Assembly (NCBI RefSeq): GCF_945957465.1
Contig: NZ_CAMFLC010000023.1
Span: 1-57,005 of the forward strand
Source: an uncultured Leifsonia sp.
GTDB lineage: Bacteria; Actinomycetota; Actinomycetes; Actinomycetales; Microbacteriaceae
Length of the DNA: 57,005 nt
Direction: 5' to 3'
Part shown: piece by piece, positions 16,136 through 23,129 of the stretch
Layout: every line of letters begins with the position of its first letter
Position numbering within the stretch: position 1 is the stretch's first letter
Notes under the pieces: generated by a model
Told to the model about the DNA's origin: nothing
What the model saw: only the letters and a program-made list of their open reading frames with translations
Database searches by the model: none
Position numbers and translations under genes: made by a program

Positions 16136-17173
16136 TCAGAGCTGTCCGGTGAGCGCCAGCACGATCAGGCTCGTGACGGCGACCAGGGTCGAGAGCACCC
16201 CGCCCAGCAGCAGCGGCCTCCACCCGGCGCGCCGGATGGCCGCGATGTCGGTCGAGAGGCCGATGCCCGCGAGTGCGACGGACACCAGGAAGACGCTCAC
16301 GGTCACGAGCGCGTCGTGCAGCCCGGTGGGTATCGGGACGACCGAGTTGACCGCCGCGACGACCAGGAAGCCGACCAGGAACCACGGCACCAGCCCCGCC
16401 AGCCGCCGCGCGGTGAGCGGGGCTCCGGCGTTGCGGCGCCGCTGCTCGGCGACCGCGAGCGTGATGCTGATCGGGATGATCATCAGCGTCCGCACCAGCT
16501 TGACCACGACGGCGAACCCGAGGGCGGAGGTGGCGAACAGGCTCGCCGCCGCCACCACGGAGCTCGTGTCGTTGACGGCGGTGCCGGCGAACAGCCCGAA
16601 CGCGTGCGGCGTCATCCCGAGCGCGTGACCGATGAGCGGGAAGACGAGCACCGCCACCGCGTTGAAGAGGAAGATCGTCGACACCGCGTACGCGATCTCG
16701 GAGCTGGCGGCCCCGATGATGGGCGACACCGCGGCGATCGCGGAGGCCCCGCAGATCCCGGTGCCCACGCCGATCAGGGTGCGTTCCCGGCGCGGGATGC
16801 GCAGCGCCCTGCCGACCAGCCACGCCGCGAGCAGGCAGACGGCGAGGGTCGACAGCATCACCGGGAGCGACTGCACGCCCACGACGAGGATGCTCGACAG
16901 CGAGAGCTGGACTCCGAGGAGCACAACAGCCAGCTGCAGCACGAACTTGCCCGAGTAGGCGACCCCGGCCGTGAACCGGCCGCCCGGCCGCCGGACGACA
17001 CCGACGATGACGCCGATGAGGAGCGCCGGCAGCGCGCTGCCGAGCGCCGGAACGAACCGCGAGACGACGGTGGCGACCGCCGCGATGGCGACCGTGACGG
17101 CGACGCCGGGGGCGACTTCGGCGCCGCGGAGTGCGAGACGGGACGGGAGGGACCGGGCGGGTGCGAACTGCAT
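16136..17173 (-). CDS. YeiH-family (putative sulfate exporter) membrane protein
   Basis: A 345-residue polytopic membrane protein of the UPF0324/YeiH family: LIGVIVGVVRRPGGRFTAGVAYSGKFVLQLAVVLLG at the N-terminal part, GTGICGASAIAAVSPII in the middle, and FAGTAVNDTSSVVAAA further on are characteristic. About ten spans are predicted. The start ATG 17173 has CAGGAT upstream; the longer open frame to 17662 crosses the promoter and the next gene. The substrate is unproven despite the common label. It is probably regulated by the adjacent LysR protein. Confidence 0.88.
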   Translation of the reverse strand: MQFAPARSLPSRLALRGAEVAPGVAVTVAIAAVATVVSRFVPALGSALPALLIGVIVGVVRRPGGRFTAGVAYSGKFVLQLAVVLLGVQLSLSSILVVGVQSLPVMLSTLAVCLLAAWLVGRALRIPRRERTLIGVGTGICGASAIAAVSPIIGAASSEIAYAVSTIFLFNAVAVLVFPLIGHALGMTPHAFGLFAGTAVNDTSSVVAAASLFATSALGFAVVVKLVRTLMIIPISITLAVAEQRRRNAGAPLTARRLAGLVPWFLVGFLVVAAVNSVVPIPTGLHDALVTVSVFLVSVALAGIGLSTDIAAIRRAGWRPLLLGGVLSTLVAVTSLIVLALTGQL

Positions 17174-17217
17174 GGTTCGATCCTGGTGGACGGCCGCGGC
17201 GCGGTCTACGGGCGGTT

Positions 17218-17235
17218 GGTTGTGGGCATACAACC
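17218..17235. promoter_or_regulatory. LysR-type box before the YeiH-family gene
   Basis: GGTTGT, six bases, ACAACC: a perfect 6-bp inverted repeat 45-62 bases upstream of ATG 17173. It contains the T-N11-A core expected for LysR-type regulators. Confidence 0.5.
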
Positions 17236-17274
17236 GATGATTGTGACCGTCGCGGTGCGGGTGAGAACCGTGAT

Positions 17275-18090
17275 TCAGTCGTGCGGCGGCGTGAGCAGGT
17301 CGGCCAATCGCTCCAGCTGCTGCGACCACCCCGGCTCGAGCCCGGCCAGCATGGGCGCCGCCGCAGGGTCGGTGGTACTCGCCCGCACAGAGACGCTCAG
17401 GATGGTCGCGGTCGCAGTGGCGGTCGGCGCTGCTGCCTCCGGCTCCAGCCGCACCTCCACCCGCACGGGGAACACGACGGCCCCGTCCGCGTCCAGCGGC
17501 GAGAGCTCGAACAGCAGGCGCGACGGCTGGTCGACCTCGCGAACCGTTCCCGCCGACGCGTACTCGGCGCCGTCGCCCTCGCGCAGCACCAGTTCCACGG
17601 GCGCTCCCACCGTCGGGGCGATCGCCGCACGCACGACCTCGAAGTGCCGCGGCGCCCACCACCGGGCGGCGAGGTCCGGGTCGGTCCAGACGCGCCAGAC
17701 CGCGTCACCGGATGCCGGGAGGGAGCGTTCGAGCGTGAAGGCGACCGCCGCCGCGCCATCGGCGCCCGCGCGACGTTCGGCGGTGGCGATGTCCGCGGCA
17801 TAGCTCTCGAGGGCCCTGTCGTCCTCGGTCCGCTCGGCCAGCCCGGTGAACCAGGCGCCGAGCTGTCTCAGCGATTCGCGATCCAGGCTCGCGAGCCGGC
17901 GTCGACCCAGGCGCTGCACGCGGATGACTCCCGCGGCCTCCAGCGCCTGCACGTGCTTCGTCGTCTGGGGCTGCAGGGCGCCGAGCGCCGAGGTCAACTC
18001 GCCGACGGTGCGGGGGCCATCGGCCAGGAGGGCGACGATGCGGAACCGAGTCGGCTCCCCGATCGTCGCCAAGACCTGCTGCGCGTCCAC
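17275..18090 (-). CDS. ArsR-type regulator fused to SRPBCC (AHSA1-like) domain
   Basis: A 271-residue two-domain protein. Residues 1-85 form an ArsR winged helix (VLATIGEPTRFRIVALLADGPRTVGELTSALG...QTTKHVQALEAAGVI). The rest is an AHSA1/SRPBCC ligand-binding fold (FTLERSLPASGDAVWRVWTDPDLAARWWAPRHFEV). GTG 18090 is chosen because GAGGAGG lies five bases upstream. It is divergent from another SRPBCC gene, with a perfect 16-bp palindrome between them, so it probably represses both. A ligand held by the SRPBCC domain may be the inducer. Confidence 0.88.
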   Translation of the reverse strand: MDAQQVLATIGEPTRFRIVALLADGPRTVGELTSALGALQPQTTKHVQALEAAGVIRVQRLGRRRLASLDRESLRQLGAWFTGLAERTEDDRALESYAADIATAERRAGADGAAAVAFTLERSLPASGDAVWRVWTDPDLAARWWAPRHFEVVRAAIAPTVGAPVELVLREGDGAEYASAGTVREVDQPSRLLFELSPLDADGAVVFPVRVEVRLEPEAAAPTATATATILSVSVRASTTDPAAAPMLAGLEPGWSQQLERLADLLTPPHD

Positions 18091-18126
18091 TTCGCCTCCT
18101 CTACGCACAATAATGGGTGTTGCCGC

Positions 18127-18142
18127 ATTCGTCTAGACGAAT
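18127..18142. promoter_or_regulatory. Perfect 16-bp palindrome, probable ArsR operator
   Basis: ATTCGTCTAGACGAAT is a perfect palindrome in the 96-bp space between the divergent ArsR-SRPBCC and SRPBCC genes. Its half-site ATTCGT is also the half-site of the triple-dyad element found elsewhere in this window, but with a four-base centre instead of one or three. Confidence 0.7.
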
Positions 18143-18186
18143 ATATGGTGACTCCCGAATGCACCGACCATCGACAGGAGAACGCC

Positions 18187-18645
18187 ATGAAGACCATCGA
18201 ACGCACCGTCGCCGCGCAGCCTCAGACCGTGTGGGACCTCTGGACCACCGCCGACGGCATCTCGCAGTGGTGGGCGCCCGACGGCTTCCGCACCGACGTG
18301 GACGCCCTCGACCTGCGGCCCGGCGGCGAACTCGTCTACACGATGACCGCCGAGGCCCCGGAGCAGGTGGCGTTCCTCGAGCAGAACGGGCTGCCGCTCA
18401 GCACCGAGTCGCGCAAGGTCTTCACCGAGCTCGAGCAGCCCACCCGGATCGCCTACCGATCGGTCATCGACTTCGTCCCGGACCACGAGCCGTACGAGCA
18501 CCTCACCGTCGTCGACCTCCACCCGACCACCGAGGGCACCCGCGTCGTCATGCAGGTCGAGGAGCTGCACGACAACGTCTGGACCGAGCGCCTCCTGGCG
18601 GGCCGGGCGAATGAGCTGGAGAACCTGGCCCGGCTGGTGGGGTGA
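18187..18645 (+). CDS. SRPBCC (AHSA1-like) domain protein
   Basis: A 152-residue single-domain protein: KTIERTVAAQPQTVWDLWTTADGISQWWAPDGF opens the fold and a long C-terminal helix (ERLLAGRANELENLARLVG) closes the hydrophobic cavity. ATG 18187 follows AGGAG. It is the divergent partner of the ArsR-SRPBCC regulator, and such pairs are common in actinobacteria. Ligand unknown. Confidence 0.87.
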   Translation: MKTIERTVAAQPQTVWDLWTTADGISQWWAPDGFRTDVDALDLRPGGELVYTMTAEAPEQVAFLEQNGLPLSTESRKVFTELEQPTRIAYRSVIDFVPDHEPYEHLTVVDLHPTTEGTRVVMQVEELHDNVWTERLLAGRANELENLARLVG

Positions 18646-18662
18646 GGGGCCGGCCCGCGGCC

Positions 18663-19586
18663 CTACGCGTCCGCCAGCTCGGTCGGCTCGACGACGGCAT
18701 CCACGAGCGCGCCGTTGCGCCACACCGTGAGCTCGAGGCGACGACCGATCGTGCTCGCGATCATCAGCCGCTGGAGGTCGGCCACGGCGTGGGCCCGCAT
18801 GCGGTCGAGGGAGATCAGGACGTCGCCGGGCCGCACACCCGCGAGGTCGGCCGGGCTGTCGGGCACGACCGACATCACCTGGATGCCGGTGCGGGCGCCC
18901 GCCTTGCGCGCGACCTCCGCCTGCAGCGTGATCTCCGCTCCGGCGATGCCGAGCCAGCCGCGACGCACCCTGCCTTCGCGCATCAGCGTGTCCACGATCT
19001 GCCTGCTGGTGGCGTTGACCGGAACGGCGAGGCCGAGGCCGGTTCCGGCGACGGCCGTGTTGACGCCGATCATGCGCGCCGAGCTGTCGGCAAGCGCGCC
19101 TCCGCTGTTGCCGGGGTTGAGGGCGGCGTCGGTCTGGATGACCTCGTCGACCACCCGGCCCGACCGGGTGGGCAGCGAACGCCCGAGCGCCGAGACGATG
19201 CCGGCGGTCACGCTTCCCGCGAGGCCCAGCGGGTTGCCGACCGCCACGACGAGCTGACCGACCCGGAGGGCGCCCGCGTCGCCGAGCTCGACGGGCGCGG
19301 GGACCGGCTCGTCCGCCTGCAGCACGGCCAGGTCCGAGAGCGGGTCGCGCCCGGCCACGTGCGCGGTGACCCGCGTGCCGTCGCCGAACGCCAGCTCGAC
19401 TCGGCTCGCGCCCTCCACCACGTGCGCGCTGGTGAGCAGGTGCCCCTGCTGCGACACCACCGTCGCGCTGCCGAGACCGACCCCGCGGGAGGTCCGCGCG
19501 GTCACCGACGCGACCGCCGGTCCGACCGCGGCCGCGACCTTCACCACCACAGCCGAGTAGGCGTCGAGGGCTTCCGCATCCGTCAT
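18663..19586 (-). CDS. HtrA-like trypsin-type serine protease with PDZ domain
   Basis: A 307-residue protease. The triad is His55 (TSAHVVEG), Asp85 (DPLSDLAVL) and Ser161 (NPGNSGGAL). A PDZ domain follows (RRGWLGIAGAEI...VVPDSPADLAGVRPGDVLISLD). No signal peptide or membrane span precedes the protease domain, unlike many DegP/HtrA proteins, so the product may be cytoplasmic. The ATG at 19586 has no clear ribosome site; the open frame continues upstream through the triple-dyad repeat, where the sequence is repeat-derived, so I reject the longer start. Confidence 0.87.
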   Translation of the reverse strand: MTDAEALDAYSAVVVKVAAAVGPAVASVTARTSRGVGLGSATVVSQQGHLLTSAHVVEGASRVELAFGDGTRVTAHVAGRDPLSDLAVLQADEPVPAPVELGDAGALRVGQLVVAVGNPLGLAGSVTAGIVSALGRSLPTRSGRVVDEVIQTDAALNPGNSGGALADSSARMIGVNTAVAGTGLGLAVPVNATSRQIVDTLMREGRVRRGWLGIAGAEITLQAEVARKAGARTGIQVMSVVPDSPADLAGVRPGDVLISLDRMRAHAVADLQRLMIASTIGRRLELTVWRNGALVDAVVEPTELADA

Positions 19587-19665
19587 GAGACGAGTGTGCG
19601 CCGCCGGCGCGGCGAGCGCGCGCGGGTTCGCCGACGGCGGACCCGCAACGGCCTCTACCGCCGCA

Positions 19666-19722
19666 GGATTCGTCACGAATCCGCACATTCGTGGCACGAA
19701 TCGCGACATTCGTCACGAATGT
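19666..19722. repeat. Triple-dyad intergenic element, copy A
   Basis: Three dyads with centres at 19674, 19694 and 19714, exactly 20 bp apart: ATTCGTCACGAAT (19668-19680), ATTCGTGGCACGAAT (19687-19701), ATTCGTCACGAAT (19708-19720), with short extra pairing at the edges. The stop codon of the alpha/beta hydrolase remnant (19713-19715) lies at the centre of the third dyad. The element lies between two minus-strand genes. Confidence 0.85.
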
Positions 19723-20626
19723 GCGGCGGCGCGCGGCGGCGTCAGCGCGGCGCGGAGCGCGGCGGCGACCTGCTGCGGCTTGCCGCCGTCGGCGGCGTTC
19801 TGGGTCGCCGAGTGGCCGGCGCCGTCGATGGTGGCGGTCGCGGCGTCGGGCAGCAGCCGGTGGAGGCGATCGACGGCGTGCCGCAGGTATCCGGGCGACT
19901 TCGCAGCACCGAGGAGGACGACGGTGCCGCGGAGCGCACGGTAGTCGTCGATGCGGTCGGCGCGCTCGGCGACGATGCGCATGTCGTACGGCACCGCCCG
20001 CGCGAGCTCGCTCATGGCGGCGCCGCCGACGGGGATGGCGCCCTCCTTCGCGATCATCTTCCGCGTGGTCGACTCGAGCATCCGGCGCGGGAAGAAGCGC
20101 AGGAAGCCCGGGCCCATCTGCGTGCCGAGCAGCGCGGTGACCAAGTAGGCGGGGACGTCGCCGCGCGCGACCTCCGGCTCGAACCGGCGCAGGAAGGCGT
20201 CGAGGTCGAGCGAGCCGTCGGCCACCAGGGCGGGCTCGAAGAGTACGATCGCGAGCCCGGGATCGCGGAGGCCGACCTCCGCGGCGAGGATTCCGCCCGA
20301 GCTGATGCCGAGCACCGTCGTCGCGCCCGTAGCCGCCACCACGGTCCGGATGTCGGAGACCTCCATGCTCGGGTCGTAGTCGGCGAGCGCCGGTAGTCGC
20401 CGCTGCGGCCACGTCCGCGGCGGTTCATCAGGTGCACGGTGAACGTGCCGGAGAGCGCCTCGGCCAGCTCGCGCTGGCTGGCCGCGGACTGCATCGTTCC
20501 GTGCACGACGACGAGGCCCGGTCCCGAGCCTGTGCTGAAGTACTCGATCGGCGTGCCATCCTCGGAGGATGCGAGGTGCGCGGTGAGCGTGCCGGTGGGT
20601 GCTGCGGTGCTGGCTGTGCGGGGCAT
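19713..20626 (-). pseudogene. Alpha/beta hydrolase, interrupted by a frameshift
   Basis: The product reads as one alpha/beta hydrolase only across a frame change. The first part starts at ATG 20626 (AAAGGA upstream): LVVVHGTMQSAASQRELAEAL carries the oxyanion His-Gly, and MNRRGRGRSGDY follows. Near 20385-20405 the frame must shift by one base to continue as ALADYDPSMEVSDIRTVV and LGISSGGILAA, the nucleophile elbow (GxSxG), through to GAGHSATQN with the catalytic His. One base appears to be missing. This is either a recent inactivating mutation or a sequencing error; both halves keep good codon bias. It is divergent from the MarR gene. Confidence 0.75.
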
Positions 20627-20652
20627 CGGAGTTCCTTTCGTGAGAGTGCCAA

Positions 20653-20673
20653 TTGTCTTAGTGCCTAAGATAA
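20653..20673. promoter_or_regulatory. MarR-type operator between hydrolase and MarR genes
   Basis: TTGTCTTAG, three bases, CTAAGATAA: a 9-bp inverted repeat with one mismatch. It overlaps GATAAT (20669-20674), a good -10 box for the MarR gene, and lies 27 bases before the hydrolase start. Autoregulation and control of the hydrolase are expected. Confidence 0.7.
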
Positions 20674-20697
20674 TGAGTGAGTGAGAGGTTTGCAAGA

Positions 20698-21165
20698 GTG
20701 GATGTGACGGATCGCGATGCCCTCATCGCACGGCTGACCGACCTCGGCGCGCAGTCGGCCAGCCTGACCGCGCTCTTCCAGCAGCGCGCGGCGGCGAGCT
20801 ACGGCCTCGGCGTCAGCGACATGAAGGCCCTCGACCTCCTCGTGCGCGACGGCCCGCAGACCGCGGGCAGCCTCGGCGCGGCACTCGGCCTGACCTCCGG
20901 GGCGATCACCGGCATCGCCGACCGGCTGATCGCGCGCGGACTCGCCCGCCGCGAGGTCGACCCGGCCGACCGTCGCCGGGTGCTCCTCTCGGCCGACTTC
21001 GCGGTGCTGTCATCGGGCCCGAACGTGTACCAGTGGATCGGAGAGGCGTTCCGGGCCCTGCACGACTCGCTGACCACCGAGCAGCTCGCCTTCCTCGTCC
21101 GGTATCAGGAGCAGTCCATCGCACTGACCCAGGAGGCGGTCGAGCGGCTGGCGGAGGGCGAGTAG
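20698..21165 (+). CDS. MarR-family transcriptional regulator
   Basis: A 155-residue regulator with the MarR winged helix (MKALDLLVRDGPQTAGSLGAALGLTSGAITGIADRLIARGLARREVDPADRRRVLLSA). I prefer GTG 20698 to GTG 20677: the -10 box GATAAT ends at 20674 and GAGAGG (20683-20688) is nine bases before 20698. It is divergent from the frameshifted hydrolase, and an inverted repeat overlaps its promoter. The ligand is unknown. Confidence 0.88.
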   Translation: MDVTDRDALIARLTDLGAQSASLTALFQQRAAASYGLGVSDMKALDLLVRDGPQTAGSLGAALGLTSGAITGIADRLIARGLARREVDPADRRRVLLSADFAVLSSGPNVYQWIGEAFRALHDSLTTEQLAFLVRYQEQSIALTQEAVERLAEGE

Positions 21166-21280
21166 GCCGCGCGGCTCAGGCTCCCATCCCGCCGTCCGCC
21201 GTCGCCATGGCGTTCCCTGAAAGCGCACCAAGAGTGCGTCAACAGTTGCACCCCGAAATGCACCTCCAAACGCCGCTGCC

Positions 21281-21323
21281 GAATCCGCCCTTCACCACTC
21301 GCAGCGTGGTGAAGGGCGGATTC
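21281..21323. terminator. Perfect 18-bp stem-loop
   Basis: GAATCCGCCCTTCACCAC (21281-21298), a seven-base loop, and its exact complement (21306-21323). The stem is longer than a terminator needs. It may end the MarR transcript from the left, but there is no T tract and it lies about 115 bases after that stop. Its role is uncertain. Confidence 0.5.
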
Positions 21324-21353
21324 TGCACCTTTCGAACGCACGGACACGCACGA

Positions 21354-21390
21354 GAAAGGCCCCCGCTTCATCGCGAAGCGGGGGCCTTTC
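21354..21390. terminator. Rho-independent terminator, 16-bp stem
   Basis: GAAAGGCCCCCGCTTC, five-base loop, GAAGCGGGGGCCTTTC. It lies 15 bases beyond the stop of the minus-strand gene at 21406 and probably ends the small-membrane-protein operon; it could also serve the MarR gene from the other side. Confidence 0.75.
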
Positions 21391-21405
21391 CGAGGGTCGC
21401 ACAAG

Positions 21406-21801
21406 TTACGAGCGGGAGCGGCCCCGGATGGTGGCGATCGCAACGGTGAGCAATGCCATGACTTGCGTCAGCACCCCGATCCCTATCAGCCAGGCCCAGC
21501 CTCGGTACGCCACCGCTGGATAGACCAGGGCAAGCGGAACCAGAATCGTCACGGTGAGCGCGACACGCGCGAGGGTTGCATGCCTTGGATTCGCGGTCCG
21601 CGTGCGTCGGTTGAGCCGCGGGATGGCTAGAACGGCAACCAGCAAGACCGTGAACGACGCCGTCAACACCCACGACGGCGTGGCCTGCCCTCGAAGGATG
21701 AATGCAGCTGGCGCCGCCGTGATGAGCACGATCACCGCGAGCATCGTCACCATCGGCGCCCCGGCGGCCGGAACGTAGGGCCGCTTGATGGTGTCAGACA
21801 T
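21406..21801 (-). CDS. Four-span hypothetical membrane protein
   Basis: 131 residues from ATG 21801, chosen over 21816 because GGGAGGA lies six bases upstream. Four hydrophobic spans are visible (VTMLAVIVLITAAPAAFIL, WVLTASFTVLLVAVLAI, LARVALTVTILVPLALVYP, WLIGIGVLTQVMALLTVAIA), with a basic loop RLNRRTRTANPRH in the middle. No family recognised. It is the last gene of a minus-strand run of small membrane proteins (23010 to 21406). Confidence 0.65.
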   Translation of the reverse strand: MSDTIKRPYVPAAGAPMVTMLAVIVLITAAPAAFILRGQATPSWVLTASFTVLLVAVLAIPRLNRRTRTANPRHATLARVALTVTILVPLALVYPAVAYRGWAWLIGIGVLTQVMALLTVAIATIRGRSRS

Positions 21802-21830
21802 GACGCTTCCTCCCATTCTTGCCGATTATC

Positions 21831-22109
21831 TCAGCAGGGCTCTATGACGAGGTGCGTTGTCGACATCGGCACGTAGATCAGGGCTCGCATCCCGATGCAC
21901 TTGCCCGCGTTCAGTGCGGTCGTCGCCTGCTGTCCGACGTAGGCGGAAGCGAACCCGCAGGCCAACGCACCGATTGGTCCGTGGAGGTCATCAGCTGTTG
22001 GTACTGCGTTGTACACGTTGGTACTCCGCAGAACGCAGTTCCTCTGGTCTCGGAGTAATAGGCGTTCGTCGTAGTGACGCTGGCCGGCAACGATCGTTAC
22101 GACGGGCAT
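21831..22109 (-). CDS. Small hypothetical protein
   Basis: A 92-residue frame from ATG 22109 with GCAGGA four bases upstream. It has three Cys and a Gly/Ala-rich middle (GALACGFASAYVGQQATTALNAG) but no clear membrane span or known motif. It sits between two membrane-protein genes on the same strand. The sequence is less GC-biased than most of the window; it may be a real lineage-specific gene or the remnant of a longer one. Confidence 0.4.
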   Translation of the reverse strand: MPVVTIVAGQRHYDERLLLRDQRNCVLRSTNVYNAVPTADDLHGPIGALACGFASAYVGQQATTALNAGKCIGMRALIYVPMSTTHLVIEPC

Positions 22110-22134
22110 CGATCCTGCCCTTCGGCTCGCGCCC

Positions 22135-22410
22135 TCAACCGGTTGATCGTTTGCTGGCCGACTTGAGCATGCGTCGAGTACGAAAGTAGACCCAGACGTA
22201 TCCGAGGAGTACCAATAGGCCTGCGACCCCGAAGATCACGCCGACACCACTGGGGGCGAAGATTGCTGCAACGAACAGGCCTACGGCACCCAGGAGAAGG
22301 GCCAACCGGGCGCCCAGGATCACCCCCAGCAGTCCGGCTGACATTCCCGAGCTGCCTTCGCCTTGCTTGCCAGTCCCCAAAGGATCATCCTCTCCAAGCT
22401 CTTTCGACAA
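22135..22410 (-). CDS. Small hypothetical membrane protein
   Basis: A 91-codon frame beginning with TTG 22410, or 69 residues if translation starts at ATG 22344. Two hydrophobic spans (VILGARLALLLGAVGLFVAAIF and VGVIFGVAGLLVLLGYVWVYF) are followed by a basic tail TRRMLKSASKRSTG. The start is uncertain because the TTG has no ribosome site and overlaps a short upstream frame. No family recognised. Confidence 0.5.
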   Translation of the reverse strand: MSKELGEDDPLGTGKQGEGSSGMSAGLLGVILGARLALLLGAVGLFVAAIFAPSGVGVIFGVAGLLVLLGYVWVYFRTRRMLKSASKRSTG

Positions 22411-22489
22411 GCGCGATGACGAGCATCAGGGACGCCCCACCGAGCCAGTAGGGCCGGCTGCGCCTCCAGAGTGAAGCAAACCATCGCAT
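22385..22489 (-). CDS. Possible 34-residue membrane peptide
   Basis: ATG 22489 opens a short frame: a Trp/Arg-rich N-terminus (MRWFASLWRRSRPYW), then a short hydrophobic stretch (LGGASLMLVIALV) and a stop overlapping the next gene's N-terminal codons. There is no ribosome site. It is reported because its composition suits a membrane peptide and it fills the gap between two genes of the same run; it may be chance. Confidence 0.3.
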   Translation of the reverse strand: MRWFASLWRRSRPYWLGGASLMLVIALVERAWRG

Positions 22490-22519
22490 CAGCTGTATGC
22501 CCGTACGTTCTGCCCTATG

Positions 22520-22909
22520 TCACCCGTTCCCGAAGTTTCTCCGATTGAGCCACTCATCGAACGAGGTGGCCCAGGTGCAACATGTCGCCTCGCACCGAGC
22601 ACACCGGGAGGTCGGCCAGAGGAGCTTCCAAGCTCGGAGCTGCACATGCAACAGAGCAGCGAGAAAGCCCGTCATGGAAACAACCATCATTGCGATTCCG
22701 ACGGACAATACCGCCGTTCTCGAAGGCGCCGACCACCTTCCCACTCGCATCCAGCGCGGCAAGTCCTGTTGGAGTTCCTGGTCTTCAGAGGCCTTCTTGA
22801 CGTTCTCGACGAATCTCCCGCGGAAGACAACGATCGCCAACCCAGCGAGAAACCCGATAGGACAGACCACCAAGGCTCCCACCCATCGGATCAGTTCACT
22901 CGTGGCCAT
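22520..22909 (-). CDS. Two-span hypothetical membrane protein
   Basis: 129 residues from ATG 22909 (CGGAGCGG just upstream), overlapping the end of the 39-residue gene before it. Spans are IRWVGALVVCPIGFLAGLAIVVF and TAVLSVGIAMMVVSMTGFLAALL, joined by a charged cytoplasmic-type loop (RGRFVENVKKASEDQELQQDLPRW). The C-terminal part has CARCEATCC, a cluster of Cys that could bind metal. No family recognised. Confidence 0.55.
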   Translation of the reverse strand: MATSELIRWVGALVVCPIGFLAGLAIVVFRGRFVENVKKASEDQELQQDLPRWMRVGRWSAPSRTAVLSVGIAMMVVSMTGFLAALLHVQLRAWKLLWPTSRCARCEATCCTWATSFDEWLNRRNFGNG

Positions 22910-23010
22910 GGGCCCGCTCCGCTCCTGAGTTGCCGCCGGAAGAGAAACACCAGGATTCCGACGACCGAGACAATCGGGCCGACGATCAGATTGGGGAGCA
23001 CGATACTCAT
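22891..23010 (-). CDS. 39-residue single-span membrane protein
   Basis: ATG 23010 follows GGAGAA at seven bases and the stop overlaps the next gene, so translation is probably coupled. The peptide is MSIVLPNLIVGPIVSVVGIL with the span continuing as VFLF, then RRQLRSGAGPWPRVN. This is the first gene of the small-membrane-protein run. It was found by reading the strand directly because it is short. Confidence 0.55.
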   Translation of the reverse strand: MSIVLPNLIVGPIVSVVGILVFLFRRQLRSGAGPWPRVN

Positions 23011-23129
23011 CGGATTCTCCTTACCGCGCCCAGCCGCCTCCGCGTGAACATTGTGCCCCAAGGCCGACGCCGCGGCACGCCTTTCCGTAGGCCCGATTCA
23101 CTCGGTTTGCGCACCCGCCTGCCACCACG

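Noticed and set aside
18133-20412. A 759-codon minus-strand frame spanning the SRPBCC, protease and hydrolase genes
   Set aside because: It crosses three genes in other frames and the triple-dyad element, and its translation is low-complexity Arg/Ala/Gly.
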